Assembly: GCA_934098385.1 (NCBI GenBank)
Contig: CAKOOJ010000004.1
Coordinates: forward strand, 1 to 64,000
Reading direction: 5' to 3'
Origin: an uncultured Bacilli bacterium
Lineage (GTDB): Bacteria; Bacillota_I; Bacilli_A; RF39; UBA660
Length of the DNA: 64,000 nt
Within the stretch, counting starts at the first letter, position 1. Each line of letters starts with the position of its first letter. Below are positions 8,517 to 17,819 of this stretch, piece by piece. A program made the translations under genes and the position numbers. The notes beneath the pieces were generated by a model that saw only the letters and a list, made by a program, of their open reading frames with translations, was not told the origin of the DNA and made no database searches.

Positions 8517-11150
8517 ATGACAAAATATGTATATTCCTTTAAAGAAGGAAATAAAGATATGAGAAACCTTTTAGGCGGTAAAGGTGCTAACTTAGCAGAA
8601 ATGACAAGTATTGGGTTACCTGTACCTCAAGGTTTTACAGTTACTACTGAAGCATGTACTAAGTACTATGAAGATGGTAGAGAAATTAATGAAGATATTC
8701 AAGAACAAATTAATGAATATATTCTAAAATTAGAAGATGAAACTGGTAAAAAGTTCGGTGATAAAGAAAATCCATTATTAGTTTCAGTAAGAAGTGGTGC
8801 TAGAGCAAGTATGCCTGGTATGATGGATACAATATTAAACTTAGGTTTAAATGAAGAAGTTGTAGAAACTATAGCAGAAAAAACTGGCAATCCTAGATGG
8901 GCTTATGATTGTTATAGAAGATTTATTCAAATGTATTCAGATGTTGTTATGGAAGTAGGTAAAAAATACTTTGAACAATTAATTGATGAAATGAAAGAAA
9001 AGAAAGGTGTTACTCAAGATATTGAACTTGATGCAGATGATTTAAAAGAGTTAGCACGTTTATTTAAAGAAGAATATAAATCTAAGATTGGTAGTGATTT
9101 CCCAACTGATCCAAAAGAACAATTAATGGGAGCTATCAAAGCAGTATTCCGTTCATGGGATAATCCAAGAGCTAATGTTTATAGAAGAGATAATGATATT
9201 CCTTATTCATGGGGAACTGCTGTAAACGTACAATCAATGGCATTTGGTAACATGGGAGATGACTGTGGTACTGGTGTTGCATTTACTCGTGACCCTGCTA
9301 CTGGTGAAAAAGGTTTATTTGGGGAATTCTTAACTAATGCACAAGGTGAAGATGTTGTTGCTGGTGTTAGAACTCCAATGCATATAACAGAAATGGAAAA
9401 TAAATTCCCAGAAGCATTCAAAGAATTTAAAGAAGTTTGTAAAACTCTAGAGAGTCATTATAGAGATATGCAAGATATGGAATTTACTGTTGAACATGGT
9501 AAACTTTATATGTTACAAACTAGAAATGGTAAAAGAACTGCACAAGCTGCATTAAAGATAGCATGTGATTTAGTTGATGAAGGTATGCGTACTGAAGAAG
9601 AAGCTGTTGCAATGATTGATCCAAGAAATTTAGATACATTACTTCATCCACAATTTGATACAGATGAATTAAAGAAATCTAAACCAGTTGGAAAAGGACT
9701 TGGCGCTTCACCTGGAGCTGCTTGTGGTAAGATTGTATTTACTGCAGAAGATGCTGTAGAATGGAATGAAAGAGGAGAAAAAGTTGTATTAGTAAGACTT
9801 GAAACTTCTCCAGAAGATATTACTGGTATGAAAGCTAGTCAAGGTATTTTAACAGTTCGTGGTGGTATGACAAGCCATGCAGCAGTTGTTGCACGTGGTA
9901 TGGGTACTTGTTGCGTATCTGGATGTGGTGATATCGCTATGGATGAAGAAAATAAAAAATTTACTTTAGCTGGTAAAACATATCATGAAGGTGATTTCAT
10001 TTCAATAGACGGTACAACAGGAAATATCTATGATGGTATTATTAAAACTGTAGATGCTAAAATTGTTGGTGAATTTGAAAGAGTTATGACTTGGGCTGAT
10101 AAATTTAGAAGACTTAAAGTTAGAACTAACGCTGATACACCAACTGATGCTAAAAAGGCACATGAATTAGGTGCTGAAGGAATAGGACTTTGTCGTACAG
10201 AACATATGTTCTTTGAAGCAGATAGAATTGCTGCATTTAGAGAAATGATATGTTCAGACACAGTTGAAGAAAGAGAAAAAGCTTTAGATAAAATATTACC
10301 TTATCAACAAAGTGATTTTGAAGAATTATATGAAGCATTAGAAGGTGATTCAGTTGTAATAAGATATTTAGACCCACCTCTACATGAATTCGTTCCAACA
10401 GAAGAAGCAGATATTGAAAAATTAGCAAAAGCACAAGGTAAGAGTGTTGAAAGAATTAAAGAATTAATTGCTTCACTTCATGAATTTAACCCTATGATGG
10501 GACATCGTGGATGTAGACTTGCAGTAACTTATCCAGAAATTGCAAAAATGCAAACTAAAGCTGTTATTCGTGCTGCGATAAACACAAAGAAAAAACATAG
10601 TGATTGGAATGTTGTTCCTGAAATTATGATTCCATTAGTCGGAGAAGTTAAAGAATTTAAATATGTTAAAGATATAGTTGTTAAAACTGCAGATGAAGAA
10701 ATAAAAAATGCTGGTATTGAATTAAAATACAAAGTTGGTACTATGATTGAAATACCAAGAGCTGCTTTAACAGCAGATGAAATTGCTAAGGAAGCTGAAT
10801 TCTTCTCATTCGGTACTAATGACTTAACTCAAATGACATTTGGTTTCTCAAGAGATGACGCTGGAAAATTCTTACCTTCATATTATGAAAATAAAATTTA
10901 TGAAGAAGATCCATTTAAAACACTTGACCAAAAAGGTGTTGGTAAATTAATTGAAACAGCTGTTAAATTAGGAAAATCAACTAGAAACGATATACATTTA
11001 GGTGTATGTGGTGAAACTGGTGGAGATCCTAAATCAATAGAATTCTATCATAATGTAGGACTTGATTATGTATCTTGTTCACCATTTAGAGTTCCAGTTG
11101 CAAGACTTGCTGCTGCAATTGCTGCAATTAACGAAAAAAATAATAAATAA
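8517..11150 (+). CDS. ppdK: Pyruvate, phosphate dikinase
   Basis: 877 residues, the normal length for PPDK, which interconverts pyruvate + ATP + Pi and PEP + AMP + PPi in the cytosol. Domains in order: N-terminal ATP-grasp-like nucleotide domain (GGKGANLAEM near 20, SGARASMPGMMDT near 98), central phosphohistidine domain with GGMTSHAAVVARGMG and catalytic His454, and the C-terminal PEP/pyruvate barrel (GLCRTEHMFF, GTNDLTQMTFG, GVCGETGGDP). In anaerobic Firmicutes it often works in the glycolytic direction as a PPi-saving pyruvate kinase substitute. The ribosome site GGAGGG is strong, and codon choice is less AT-biased than in the neighbours, as in highly expressed genes. Confidence 0.98.
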   Translation: MTKYVYSFKEGNKDMRNLLGGKGANLAEMTSIGLPVPQGFTVTTEACTKYYEDGREINEDIQEQINEYILKLEDETGKKFGDKENPLLVSVRSGARASMPGMMDTILNLGLNEEVVETIAEKTGNPRWAYDCYRRFIQMYSDVVMEVGKKYFEQLIDEMKEKKGVTQDIELDADDLKELARLFKEEYKSKIGSDFPTDPKEQLMGAIKAVFRSWDNPRANVYRRDNDIPYSWGTAVNVQSMAFGNMGDDCGTGVAFTRDPATGEKGLFGEFLTNAQGEDVVAGVRTPMHITEMENKFPEAFKEFKEVCKTLESHYRDMQDMEFTVEHGKLYMLQTRNGKRTAQAALKIACDLVDEGMRTEEEAVAMIDPRNLDTLLHPQFDTDELKKSKPVGKGLGASPGAACGKIVFTAEDAVEWNERGEKVVLVRLETSPEDITGMKASQGILTVRGGMTSHAAVVARGMGTCCVSGCGDIAMDEENKKFTLAGKTYHEGDFISIDGTTGNIYDGIIKTVDAKIVGEFERVMTWADKFRRLKVRTNADTPTDAKKAHELGAEGIGLCRTEHMFFEADRIAAFREMICSDTVEEREKALDKILPYQQSDFEELYEALEGDSVVIRYLDPPLHEFVPTEEADIEKLAKAQGKSVERIKELIASLHEFNPMMGHRGCRLAVTYPEIAKMQTKAVIRAAINTKKKHSDWNVVPEIMIPLVGEVKEFKYVKDIVVKTADEEIKNAGIELKYKVGTMIEIPRAALTADEIAKEAEFFSFGTNDLTQMTFGFSRDDAGKFLPSYYENKIYEEDPFKTLDQKGVGKLIETAVKLGKSTRNDIHLGVCGETGGDPKSIEFYHNVGLDYVSCSPFRVPVARLAAAIAAINEKNNK

Positions 11151-11154
11151 TATT

Positions 11155-11195
11155 AAAGACTGAGATGACTTTTATAGTAAAACTCGGTCTTTTTA
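11155..11195 (+). terminator. Terminator of ppdK
   Basis: AAGACTGAG pairs with CTCGGTCTT (one wobble) followed by TTTTTAT, immediately after the ppdK stop. Confidence 0.85.
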
Positions 11196-11205
11196 TGTAA
11201 AAAAA

Positions 11206-11337
11206 TGTTTATTAATAACTCCATATAATGATAAGTTAGGAAAAGAAATAGTGAAAATGTTAGAAGATAATGCAATAGAAGTTATTAGAAATATAAATAG
11301 AATAATGGATTATTTTTATTTGGATCATATAAATTAA
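11206..11337 (+). pseudogene. Short ORF remnant, start lost
   Basis: An open frame of about 43 codons without a usable start encodes CLLITPYNDKLGKEIVKMLE and continues to a stop at 11335-11337. The LITPYNDKLG..IV..LEDN pattern loosely recalls Asp/Glu racemase or maleate isomerase proteins, but it is too short to assign. It occupies the otherwise empty 300-nt gap between ppdK and fic and is probably the end of a decayed gene. Confidence 0.3.
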
Positions 11338-11450
11338 CAATAATAGACAAAAAACACTTTTTTATTCAATTTTAGAATATTTCTTTTTAATATGGTAGAG
11401 AAAATCAACGAAATATAGTATAATATTATTATAGTTAGAGGAGATATATT

Positions 11451-12062
11451 ATGTTAGAAAACAAACTAGGTATAAAAAGTCAAAGTGAATTATCAAATGA
11501 AGAAGAACGTATAACAAAATTAAAAGCACTAGAATTATTCGATACAAATAAAATAGAAGAATTTGAAGTTGGCACATATAAAGGATTATCTGATATACAT
11601 AAATTTTTATTTGATGACATCTATTACTTTGCTGGTAAAATAAGAAAAGAAAACATTGCAAAAGGTAACTTTAGATTTGCTTCATCCTTATATTTAAACG
11701 ATGTGTTAAATAGAATTGATAGTATGCCTCAAAATACTTTTGATGCAATAATAAAAAAATATGTAGAAATGAATATAGCACATCCTTTTAGAGAAGGAAA
11801 TGGAAGAAGTACACGTATTTGGCTAGATATGATACTAAAAAAAGAATTAAATAAAGTAGTAGATTGGAATAAAGTAAATAAAGAAGATTATTTACTTGCA
11901 ATGGAAAGAAGTCCTATAAAAGATACAGAGATAAAATTACTCATCCAAAATGCTCTTACAGACAAGATAAATGATAGACAAATATTTATGAAGGGAATAG
12001 ATATTAGTTATCAATACGAAGGGTATTACGCTTATAAGTTAGAAGAATTAGATAGTAAATAA
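11451..12062 (+). CDS. Class III Fic-domain AMP transferase
   Basis: 203-residue Fic protein, a family that AMPylates proteins on hydroxyl side chains. The catalytic motif HPFREGNGRSTR occupies residues 111-122 with His111 as the base. The C-terminus carries SYQYEG (Ser186 to Gly191), the (S/T)xxxE(G/N) inhibitory motif. Its C-terminal placement defines class III, in which Glu190 blocks ATP gamma-phosphate binding, as in Neisseria NmFic. It is therefore a self-contained, autoinhibited enzyme needing no separate antitoxin. A GAGGAG ribosome site precedes the ATG. It is monocistronic. The target is unknown. Confidence 0.93.
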   Translation: MLENKLGIKSQSELSNEEERITKLKALELFDTNKIEEFEVGTYKGLSDIHKFLFDDIYYFAGKIRKENIAKGNFRFASSLYLNDVLNRIDSMPQNTFDAIIKKYVEMNIAHPFREGNGRSTRIWLDMILKKELNKVVDWNKVNKEDYLLAMERSPIKDTEIKLLIQNALTDKINDRQIFMKGIDISYQYEGYYAYKLEELDSK

Positions 12063-12108
12063 AAACTTTTAAAATAATAATTATAATATTATATGATTTA
12101 TTTAAAAA

Positions 12109-12136
12109 AATAGAGTATAACACTTTATTTTTTTTA
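12109..12136 (+). terminator. Terminator of fic
   Basis: AATAGAGT pairs with ACTTTATT (one wobble) followed by eight T. Confidence 0.55.
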
Positions 12137-12143
12137 TATCATT

Positions 12144-12152
12144 TGATATAAT
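12144..12152 (+). promoter_or_regulatory. Extended -10 promoter of Tad operon
   Basis: TGATATAAT is a perfect extended -10 element, 24 nt before the first Tad gene. The -35 is weak. Confidence 0.55.
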
Positions 12153-12176
12153 TTAATTATCGTAGGAGAGTGCGTT

Positions 12177-12518
12177 ATGAATAAAAAAGGGCAAGCTTTA
12201 GTAGAGTTCATAATTATATTACCAATAATGATCTTCGTATTATTAGCAATAGTAGATTTTGGTATTATGAGTTATAACAAGAATAGATTAGAAAATATGA
12301 TAGATGATGTAAGTAAAATGTATAAAAATAATGAAACTACAGAAGAAATAAATAAATTTATAAAAGATAATGATAAAGATATTACTTACCAAATAAATAA
12401 TAAAGAAAAATATATTACAATAAAATTATCTAAAAAATATAAATCTATTGTACCGGGTATAGATAAAATGTTTAAAATATCTAATATAGATGTTGAAAGG
12501 GAGATATATAATGAATAA
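12177..12518 (+). CDS. TadE-like pseudopilin
   Basis: 113 residues starting MNKKGQALVEF followed by a hydrophobic helix (IIILPIMIFVLLAIVDFGI). The GQALVEF..ILP pattern is the hallmark of TadE/TadF minor pseudopilins of Tad (type IVc) pili. The rest is a short, charged extracytoplasmic domain. It is the first gene of the operon and overlaps the next gene by 8 nt. A G|Q bond inside the leader would be the predicted prepilin peptidase site. Confidence 0.85.
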   Translation: MNKKGQALVEFIIILPIMIFVLLAIVDFGIMSYNKNRLENMIDDVSKMYKNNETTEEINKFIKDNDKDITYQINNKEKYITIKLSKKYKSIVPGIDKMFKISNIDVEREIYNE

Positions 12519-12954
12519 ATTAGGAAAATCAGATATCAAATTTATTCTTTTAATACCACTTATATTAATAGCAACACTAATAGTAGTAGATACTTTGATA
12601 TCATATAGTGAAAATAAAAGATTTAAAACAATTACTGAAGAAATTATAAAAGGTACTATGGAAGATGATAATATAGAATATAGTGAGTATTATGATGAAA
12701 TAAAAAAACAATATGAAAGAAATGATTACGATACAGATATGCTAGTTGTAGAAGCAAATAGTTATAGTGTTTATGTAGAAAATGAACATAAATATTTTGG
12801 ATTATTATCTTCTTTAAGGAATAGTATAAATGAAAAGCAACAAGTTAAATTATTAGGTATAACATTTAATTTAAGAAAGAATAGTAAAGCATTTGTTAAA
12901 GTAACAGCAAAATATGATTATAACAATAATTTAACATTTGAGTATGAAAAGTAG
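12511..12954 (+). CDS. TadE/TadF-like membrane pseudopilin
   Basis: 147 residues with one N-terminal membrane helix (IKFILLIPLILIATLIVVDTLI) and a charged outer domain. The start at 12511 has AAAGGGAG upstream and overlaps the previous stop, indicating coupled translation; the earlier in-frame ATG at 12490 lacks a site. It has no GQ..EF box but matches TadF-like proteins in size, topology and operon position. Assignment is mainly by context. Confidence 0.65.
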   Translation: MNKLGKSDIKFILLIPLILIATLIVVDTLISYSENKRFKTITEEIIKGTMEDDNIEYSEYYDEIKKQYERNDYDTDMLVVEANSYSVYVENEHKYFGLLSSLRNSINEKQQVKLLGITFNLRKNSKAFVKVTAKYDYNNNLTFEYEK

Positions 12955-12962
12955 GTGATAAT

Positions 12963-13736
12963 ATGGCATTAAATGGAGGAAAAACATTATGTGTATTTGG
13001 AGTTAAAGGTGGAATTGGGAAAAGTGTACTAACATTAAATTTAGCAGGTGCTGCCAGTAATTCTAAAATTAAAACATTAATTATAGACATGGATATATAT
13101 GGTGGCAGCATAGCTTTTTCTTTAAATAAAGAAGTTAAAAGAACAATATATAACTTTGTTGATGACTACAATAACAATAGATATGAAGATTTAAATGATT
13201 ACATAACAAAATATAATGAATATATTGATTTTATTGCATGTCCTAAAGATCCTAGAAAATCAAATAAAATAGATAGTAAATATTTAGATATATTAATAAA
13301 TAAAGCAAAATTTAACTATGATTTAATACTTATAGATACTAATCATATATTAAATGAAATTAACTTAAACATATTAGATAAAAGTGATGATATATTATTT
13401 GTTTTATCTAATGATATATTAAATATAAAAAATATGAGAAATTTAATTGCAGTATTTCAAGATTTAGAAAAAAATAACTACAAAATATTACTTAATAATA
13501 GTTATAGAAATGATAAAAATGATTATGATTTACATGCAATAAGAGATATTATAAAAGATAATGTAGATTATACAATAAGTGATAAATACTACATTAAAAA
13601 TATGAGTGAATATATAAAATATGGAGAAATTATTACACTTAATAAAAAATATGTTGGTACTAGAGATTACAAAGTATTAGATTTAATAATAGAAAATGAG
13701 TTAGGTGATATTGATGGAAAAGAAAACTCTAAATAA
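12963..13736 (+). CDS. CpaE/TadZ-like MinD-family ATPase
   Basis: 257 residues. The deviant Walker A KGGIGKS (15-21) and the Asp-rich LIIDMDIYGGS segment show a ParA/MinD-type ATPase. In Tad loci this position encodes CpaE/TadZ, which localises the secretion ATPase at the membrane. It lacks the N-terminal receiver-like domain of longer TadZ proteins. It is followed with overlap by cpaF. ATG at 12963 has GTAGGTGAT upstream. Confidence 0.88.
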   Translation: MALNGGKTLCVFGVKGGIGKSVLTLNLAGAASNSKIKTLIIDMDIYGGSIAFSLNKEVKRTIYNFVDDYNNNRYEDLNDYITKYNEYIDFIACPKDPRKSNKIDSKYLDILINKAKFNYDLILIDTNHILNEINLNILDKSDDILFVLSNDILNIKNMRNLIAVFQDLEKNNYKILLNNSYRNDKNDYDLHAIRDIIKDNVDYTISDKYYIKNMSEYIKYGEIITLNKKYVGTRDYKVLDLIIENELGDIDGKENSK

Positions 13737-15069
13737 AAGTGATAAAAGTTTAATGGATGCTTTTGAAATAGAAAAAAAAGAAACTAAAGAAGAAGCAGTT
13801 AATGACTATGATGTATTTCCAGATAAAGTATTATTAGACAAATTAAGAACTAAAATCATTGAGAATATAGTTGATAAAGAAATACCTATTGGTACTACTT
13901 TAGAAAAATTTATTAATGAAGAAATAGATAAATCTATAGAAGGTTATGATTTAAATAATCTAGAACGTAGTCATATTTTCAATATGATAGAAGATGAAAT
14001 AAATGGCAATGGGCCTTTAACAGAATTATTAAAAGACAAAGATATAACAGAAATAATGGTTAATGGACCGCATGAAGTATATATTGAAATTGATGGTAGA
14101 GTTAGAAAAGATGAAAGTGTATCTTTTATTAATGATGAACATATTGTACGTACTGTACAAAGATTAATCCAACCATTAGGAAGAACTATAGATAGTGCAA
14201 ATCCTATGGTAGATTCTAGATTAAGTGATGGTTCTCGTATAAATGCAGTAATACCACCATTAAGTGTAAAAGGACCAATAGTTACAATACGTAAATTTAG
14301 AGATGATATGGTTAATATTGATGAACTTTTAAGAATAGGAACCTTAACAAATGAAATGGCAAAATTCTTAGAAGCAAGTGTAAAAGGAAAATTAAATATA
14401 ATAGTATGTGGTGGAACAGGTAGTGGTAAAACTACATTATTAAATATATTAGGATGCTTTATTGATAATATTGATAGAATAATAACTATAGAAGATGCTG
14501 CTGAATTAAAATTACATCAAGAACATGTTATTTCTCTAGAAACTAGAACTGTCAGTTATGGTGTTGGAAACGAAGTAACAATAAGAGATTTAGTAAGAAA
14601 TGCGCTTCGTATGAGACCAGATAGAATAATTGTAGGAGAATGTCGTGGTAAAGAAGCATTTGATATGTTACAAGCAATGAATACAGGACATGATGGTTCT
14701 CTTACAACAATACATGCTAATGGAGTAATTGATGCGCTTAACAGATTAGAAACGTTAGTTTTAATGAGTGGTTTAGAAATACCTATAAGAGCAGTTAGAG
14801 AATATATAGTAAATGCAATAGATATTGTAATAAACATAGAAAGAATGTCAGATGGAAAAAGAAAAATAACTAACATTAGTGAAATAATAGGTTTAAAAGA
14901 TGGAGAAATTGAATTAAATCCAATATTTGAATTTGTACAATCTGGCTTAACAGATACAAAAGAAGTAAGTGGTTCATTTAAAATGTCTAATAAAAAGCCT
15001 CGTATACTAGATAAAATAACAAAAAGAGGAATAAATATGTTAGATGATTTATATAAAGATAAAAAATAA
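13714..15069 (+). CDS. CpaF/TadA-type secretion ATPase
   Basis: 451 residues. The T2SS-E-like hexameric ATPase powers Tad pilus assembly. Motifs are Walker A GGTGSGKTT near residue 233, an Asp box RIITIEDAAEL, Walker B MRPDRIIVGECRG, and a His box TGHDGSLTTIHAN. The N-terminal domain includes EIMVNGPHEVYIEIDGRVRK, typical of CpaF. I prefer the ATG at 13714, which has AGGTGA 5 nt upstream, over a GTG three codons earlier. It overlaps cpaE by 23 nt. A cytoplasmic ATPase docking on TadB/TadC. Confidence 0.95.
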   Translation: MEKKTLNKSDKSLMDAFEIEKKETKEEAVNDYDVFPDKVLLDKLRTKIIENIVDKEIPIGTTLEKFINEEIDKSIEGYDLNNLERSHIFNMIEDEINGNGPLTELLKDKDITEIMVNGPHEVYIEIDGRVRKDESVSFINDEHIVRTVQRLIQPLGRTIDSANPMVDSRLSDGSRINAVIPPLSVKGPIVTIRKFRDDMVNIDELLRIGTLTNEMAKFLEASVKGKLNIIVCGGTGSGKTTLLNILGCFIDNIDRIITIEDAAELKLHQEHVISLETRTVSYGVGNEVTIRDLVRNALRMRPDRIIVGECRGKEAFDMLQAMNTGHDGSLTTIHANGVIDALNRLETLVLMSGLEIPIRAVREYIVNAIDIVINIERMSDGKRKITNISEIIGLKDGEIELNPIFEFVQSGLTDTKEVSGSFKMSNKKPRILDKITKRGINMLDDLYKDKK

Positions 15070-15081
15070 GAAGGTGTTAAA

Positions 15082-16071
15082 ATGAATACTAGTTTTATAG
15101 TAATTATACTTATATTAATACTATTATTAATTGGATTTATAATTATGCTATTCTCAAATATATTTATAGATTATAATACTAGATTTATTAATTATACAAT
15201 AACTAGTAATAAAAATAATTCATTAACATTATTTGAAAGATTATTTAATACTATATGGAAAATTATAAAGAAAATAAGTAAAATATTAAATAAAAGTGAA
15301 GTATTTAGTAAATATGGAAATAGTTTTAATAAATATATTAGTTATAATGAAAAAAAAATTAAAGGAATAGATTATATAAGTATAAAATTTATTATAAGTA
15401 TACTGTTTGCACTTGCTTACTTACTTACAACTCTGTATAAAGTAGAATATAATATCATGGTTTTATTACTAGTATTAATAATAAGTTTCTTTATATTAGA
15501 TGTTTATTTTATAATAGAACATAAAAATAGAAGAAAAAAAATAGAAGAAGATTTATTAAGTGCAATAATTATTATGAATAATGCTTTTAAAAGTGGTATG
15601 AATATTATGCAAGCAGTTAATATTGTTGAAAATGAATTAGAGGGTGCTATTAAAGAAGAATTTAAAAAAATTAATATTGATATTAAATATGGATTAAGTT
15701 TAGAAACCGTATTTGAAAGGTTTTATAATAGAGTAAAAATAGAGGATATAAAATATATCGCTAGTAGTTTATCCTTAATAAATAAAACAGGTGGAAATAT
15801 AGTAAAAGTATTTGGTTCCATAGAGAAAAACTATTATGATAAGAAAAAGATTAAAAATGAAATGAAATCACTAGTTAGTAGTAGTATGTTTATGTTTAGA
15901 TTATTAATTGGTATGCCTATACTATTATGTTTAATAATAGTAGTTGTTAATCCTTCATTCTTTTTACCATTAATTACTACGGATACTGGTAAATTAATTA
16001 TAGTTCTAATACTTATACTTTATACGCTTTATGTTATTGTAGTTAGAAAGATTATGAAGGTGAATATATAA
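15082..16071 (+). CDS. TadB-like inner-membrane platform protein
   Basis: 329 residues with an N-terminal membrane helix, a pair of helices near 90-150, a cytoplasmic T2SS-F-like domain (LLSAIIIMNNAFKSGMNIMQA) and two C-terminal helices. This layout is that of TadB, the platform with which CpaF drives pilin extrusion. The AAGGTG site precedes the ATG. The stop overlaps the tadC start (TAATG). Sequence similarity is modest, and the operon order cpaE-cpaF-tadB-tadC gives the confidence. Confidence 0.88.
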   Translation: MNTSFIVIILILILLLIGFIIMLFSNIFIDYNTRFINYTITSNKNNSLTLFERLFNTIWKIIKKISKILNKSEVFSKYGNSFNKYISYNEKKIKGIDYISIKFIISILFALAYLLTTLYKVEYNIMVLLLVLIISFFILDVYFIIEHKNRRKKIEEDLLSAIIIMNNAFKSGMNIMQAVNIVENELEGAIKEEFKKINIDIKYGLSLETVFERFYNRVKIEDIKYIASSLSLINKTGGNIVKVFGSIEKNYYDKKKIKNEMKSLVSSSMFMFRLLIGMPILLCLIIVVVNPSFFLPLITTDTGKLIIVLILILYTLYVIVVRKIMKVNI

Positions 16072-16754
16072 TGCATAGTGGTATATATAGAAAAAAAACA
16101 ATAAAAAAACTTAATAAAAAATTTAAATTATTAGGAATAGAAACGAACAGTATAAAATTTATGAATTGTAGGATATTAAGTAGTTTAATAATATTTGTAT
16201 TACTAATGATATTTAGTAATAAAGGATATATATTAGGACCATTATTCGCAATACTTGTATATATTTCATTTGAATATATATTAAATTATAAAATTAATAA
16301 AAGAAGAGAATTACTAAACTATGATGCAATATTTTACTTTCAAGTATTATCATTAACACTTGAAAGTGGTAAAAATTTACAAGGTGGTTTAGAATTAACT
16401 TGTAATGGGGTAAATAATAGTTTATCTAGTGAATTCAAAAAAACATTACATGAAGTTAGTTTAGGAAAGAGTTTAAGTGATGCAATTAATGATATGAAAG
16501 AAAGAATACCAAGTGAAGAAGTAAATACTGTATTATTAAACATCACACAAAGTGCTTTATTTGGAAATAACATAATAGATTCTTTAAATAATCAAATAGA
16601 TTATTTAAGAGATAAAAAATTATTAGATATAAAAGGTAAAATAAATAAAATGCCAGTAAAAATAAGCGTTATATCTGTTATATTTATAGTGCCTATTATA
16701 TTATTAATTGTTTTAGGACCAGTTGTGATAAACTTCTTGCTAAATAACGGTTAA
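16071..16754 (+). CDS. TadC-like inner-membrane platform protein
   Basis: 227 residues with two N-terminal membrane helices, a cytoplasmic T2SS-F domain (FQVLSLTLESGKNLQGGLEL, then LPSEEVNTVLL-type helices) and a C-terminal membrane helix pair. It is the TadC partner of TadB. It is shorter than many TadC proteins (about 300). No flp pilin, prepilin peptidase (TadV) or secretin follows; a secretin is not expected in a single-membrane cell. Confidence 0.87.
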   Translation: MHSGIYRKKTIKKLNKKFKLLGIETNSIKFMNCRILSSLIIFVLLMIFSNKGYILGPLFAILVYISFEYILNYKINKRRELLNYDAIFYFQVLSLTLESGKNLQGGLELTCNGVNNSLSSEFKKTLHEVSLGKSLSDAINDMKERIPSEEVNTVLLNITQSALFGNNIIDSLNNQIDYLRDKKLLDIKGKINKMPVKISVISVIFIVPIILLIVLGPVVINFLLNNG

Positions 16755-16784
16755 AATATTATAATTTAATGGAGGTGTGATAAT

Positions 16785-17168
16785 ATGTCAAAATTTTGTA
16801 CAAATTGTGGACAAGAATTAACTAGTGATGCTACATTTTGTTATAATTGTGGTAAAAAAATTGAAGAAAATAATAACATAAAGGATAATGTAGATAATAA
16901 AGAAACTAACAACAACCATAGTGGAGTAGAAGTTACTGTTAAGAAGAGCAAAATTGCTGCTGGATTATTTGGTATATTCTTAGGTAGTTTTGGAATACAT
17001 AATTTTTATTTAGGATACAATAGTAAAGCAATGGCTCAATTATTAATTACTGTACTTTCATGTTTTACTTTATCATTTATAAGTGGAATATGGGGTTTTA
17101 TAGAAGGTATATTAATACTTACTGGTTCAATAAATACAGATGCAGAAGGTAACTCTCTTGCGGAATAA
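16785..17168 (+). CDS. Zinc-ribbon TM2-domain membrane protein
   Basis: 127 residues. An N-terminal zinc ribbon CxxC...CxxC (Cys5, 8, 19, 22) is followed by an acidic Asn-rich linker and a TM2 domain (AAGLFGIFLGSFGIHNFYLG, then a second helix) from about 58. TM2 proteins are small membrane proteins of poorly known function. In many Bacillota they lie beside DUF2752 genes, as here. The GGAGGTG site is strong. It could be the tail of the Tad transcript, as no terminator is seen after tadC. Confidence 0.88.
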   Translation: MSKFCTNCGQELTSDATFCYNCGKKIEENNNIKDNVDNKETNNNHSGVEVTVKKSKIAAGLFGIFLGSFGIHNFYLGYNSKAMAQLLITVLSCFTLSFISGIWGFIEGILILTGSINTDAEGNSLAE

Positions 17169-17520
17169 ATTAGAAATAAATATAATAATGATAAGTGGAA
17201 TAATACTTCTATTTATCATTTTATTTTTTAAACCAGTTTGTCTATTTAAAGACATATTTCACATACCATGTCCATTATGTGGTATGACAAGAGGAATACA
17301 AAGTTTAATAAATTTTGATATAATATCATCATTTAAATATAATTTACTTTCTATACCAATATTTATTACTATAATAATGTTTTATATATTATATTTTATA
17401 TCATTACTATTTAAAACAAATTATATTAATTGCTATTATAATTTGTTTGTGATACACTATAAAACAATTATTTATATATTATTAATTAATTGGGTTATTA
17501 ATATATTAAGGGGGATTTAA
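17158..17520 (+). CDS. DUF2752 membrane protein
   Basis: About 120 residues with three predicted membrane helices. The central CPLCGMTRG motif is diagnostic of DUF2752, a family of unknown function. The start is uncertain: the TTG at 17158 has AAGGTA about 7 nt upstream, the ATG at 17140 overlaps the TM2 gene by 29 nt without a good site, and an internal ATG lies at 17188. It overlaps the TM2 gene in any of the first two cases, indicating coupled translation. Confidence 0.8.
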   Translation: MRNKLEINIIMISGIILLFIILFFKPVCLFKDIFHIPCPLCGMTRGIQSLINFDIISSFKYNLLSIPIFITIIMFYILYFISLLFKTNYINCYYNLFVIHYKTIIYILLINWVINILRGI

Positions 17521-17521
17521 T

Positions 17522-17641
17522 ATGTTAAGTGCTTTGTTTATTTTATCTTTGTTGCTAACATCTTATGGCATGAGTATAAATAAAATCATAAGTTACTTAT
17601 CTATATTACATTATAATCACTTTACTAAACAAATGAAATGA
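17522..17641 (+). CDS. 39-residue putative membrane peptide
   Basis: MLSALFILSLLLTSYGMS followed by a polar tail, encoded directly after the DUF2752 stop with a GGGGG ribosome site 6 nt upstream. It may be a genuine small protein or the head of a decayed gene: short open segments in other frames continue downstream (SYSKQVLNDLK, then EIDVIKAKKLLNDVKFTHFC up to 17758), as if frameshifts broke a longer ORF. Confidence 0.4.
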   Translation: MLSALFILSLLLTSYGMSINKIISYLSILHYNHFTKQMK

Positions 17642-17766
17642 CGTTATTGACATATATAAGTTATTCTAAGCAAGTTCTAAATGATTTAAAATGAAATAGA
17701 TGTTATAAAAGCAAAAAAATTATTAAATGATGTAAAATTTACACATTTTTGTTAATTATTATATAC

Positions 17767-17790
17767 AAACATATTTTAAATATGTTTTTT
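17767..17790 (+). terminator. AT-rich terminator
   Basis: AAACATATTT pairs with AAATATGTTT and runs into TTTTTT. It separates the TM2/DUF2752 group from ftsW. Confidence 0.55.
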
Positions 17791-17819
17791 ATATGATATT
17801 ATTTATGTAGGGTGTAATA

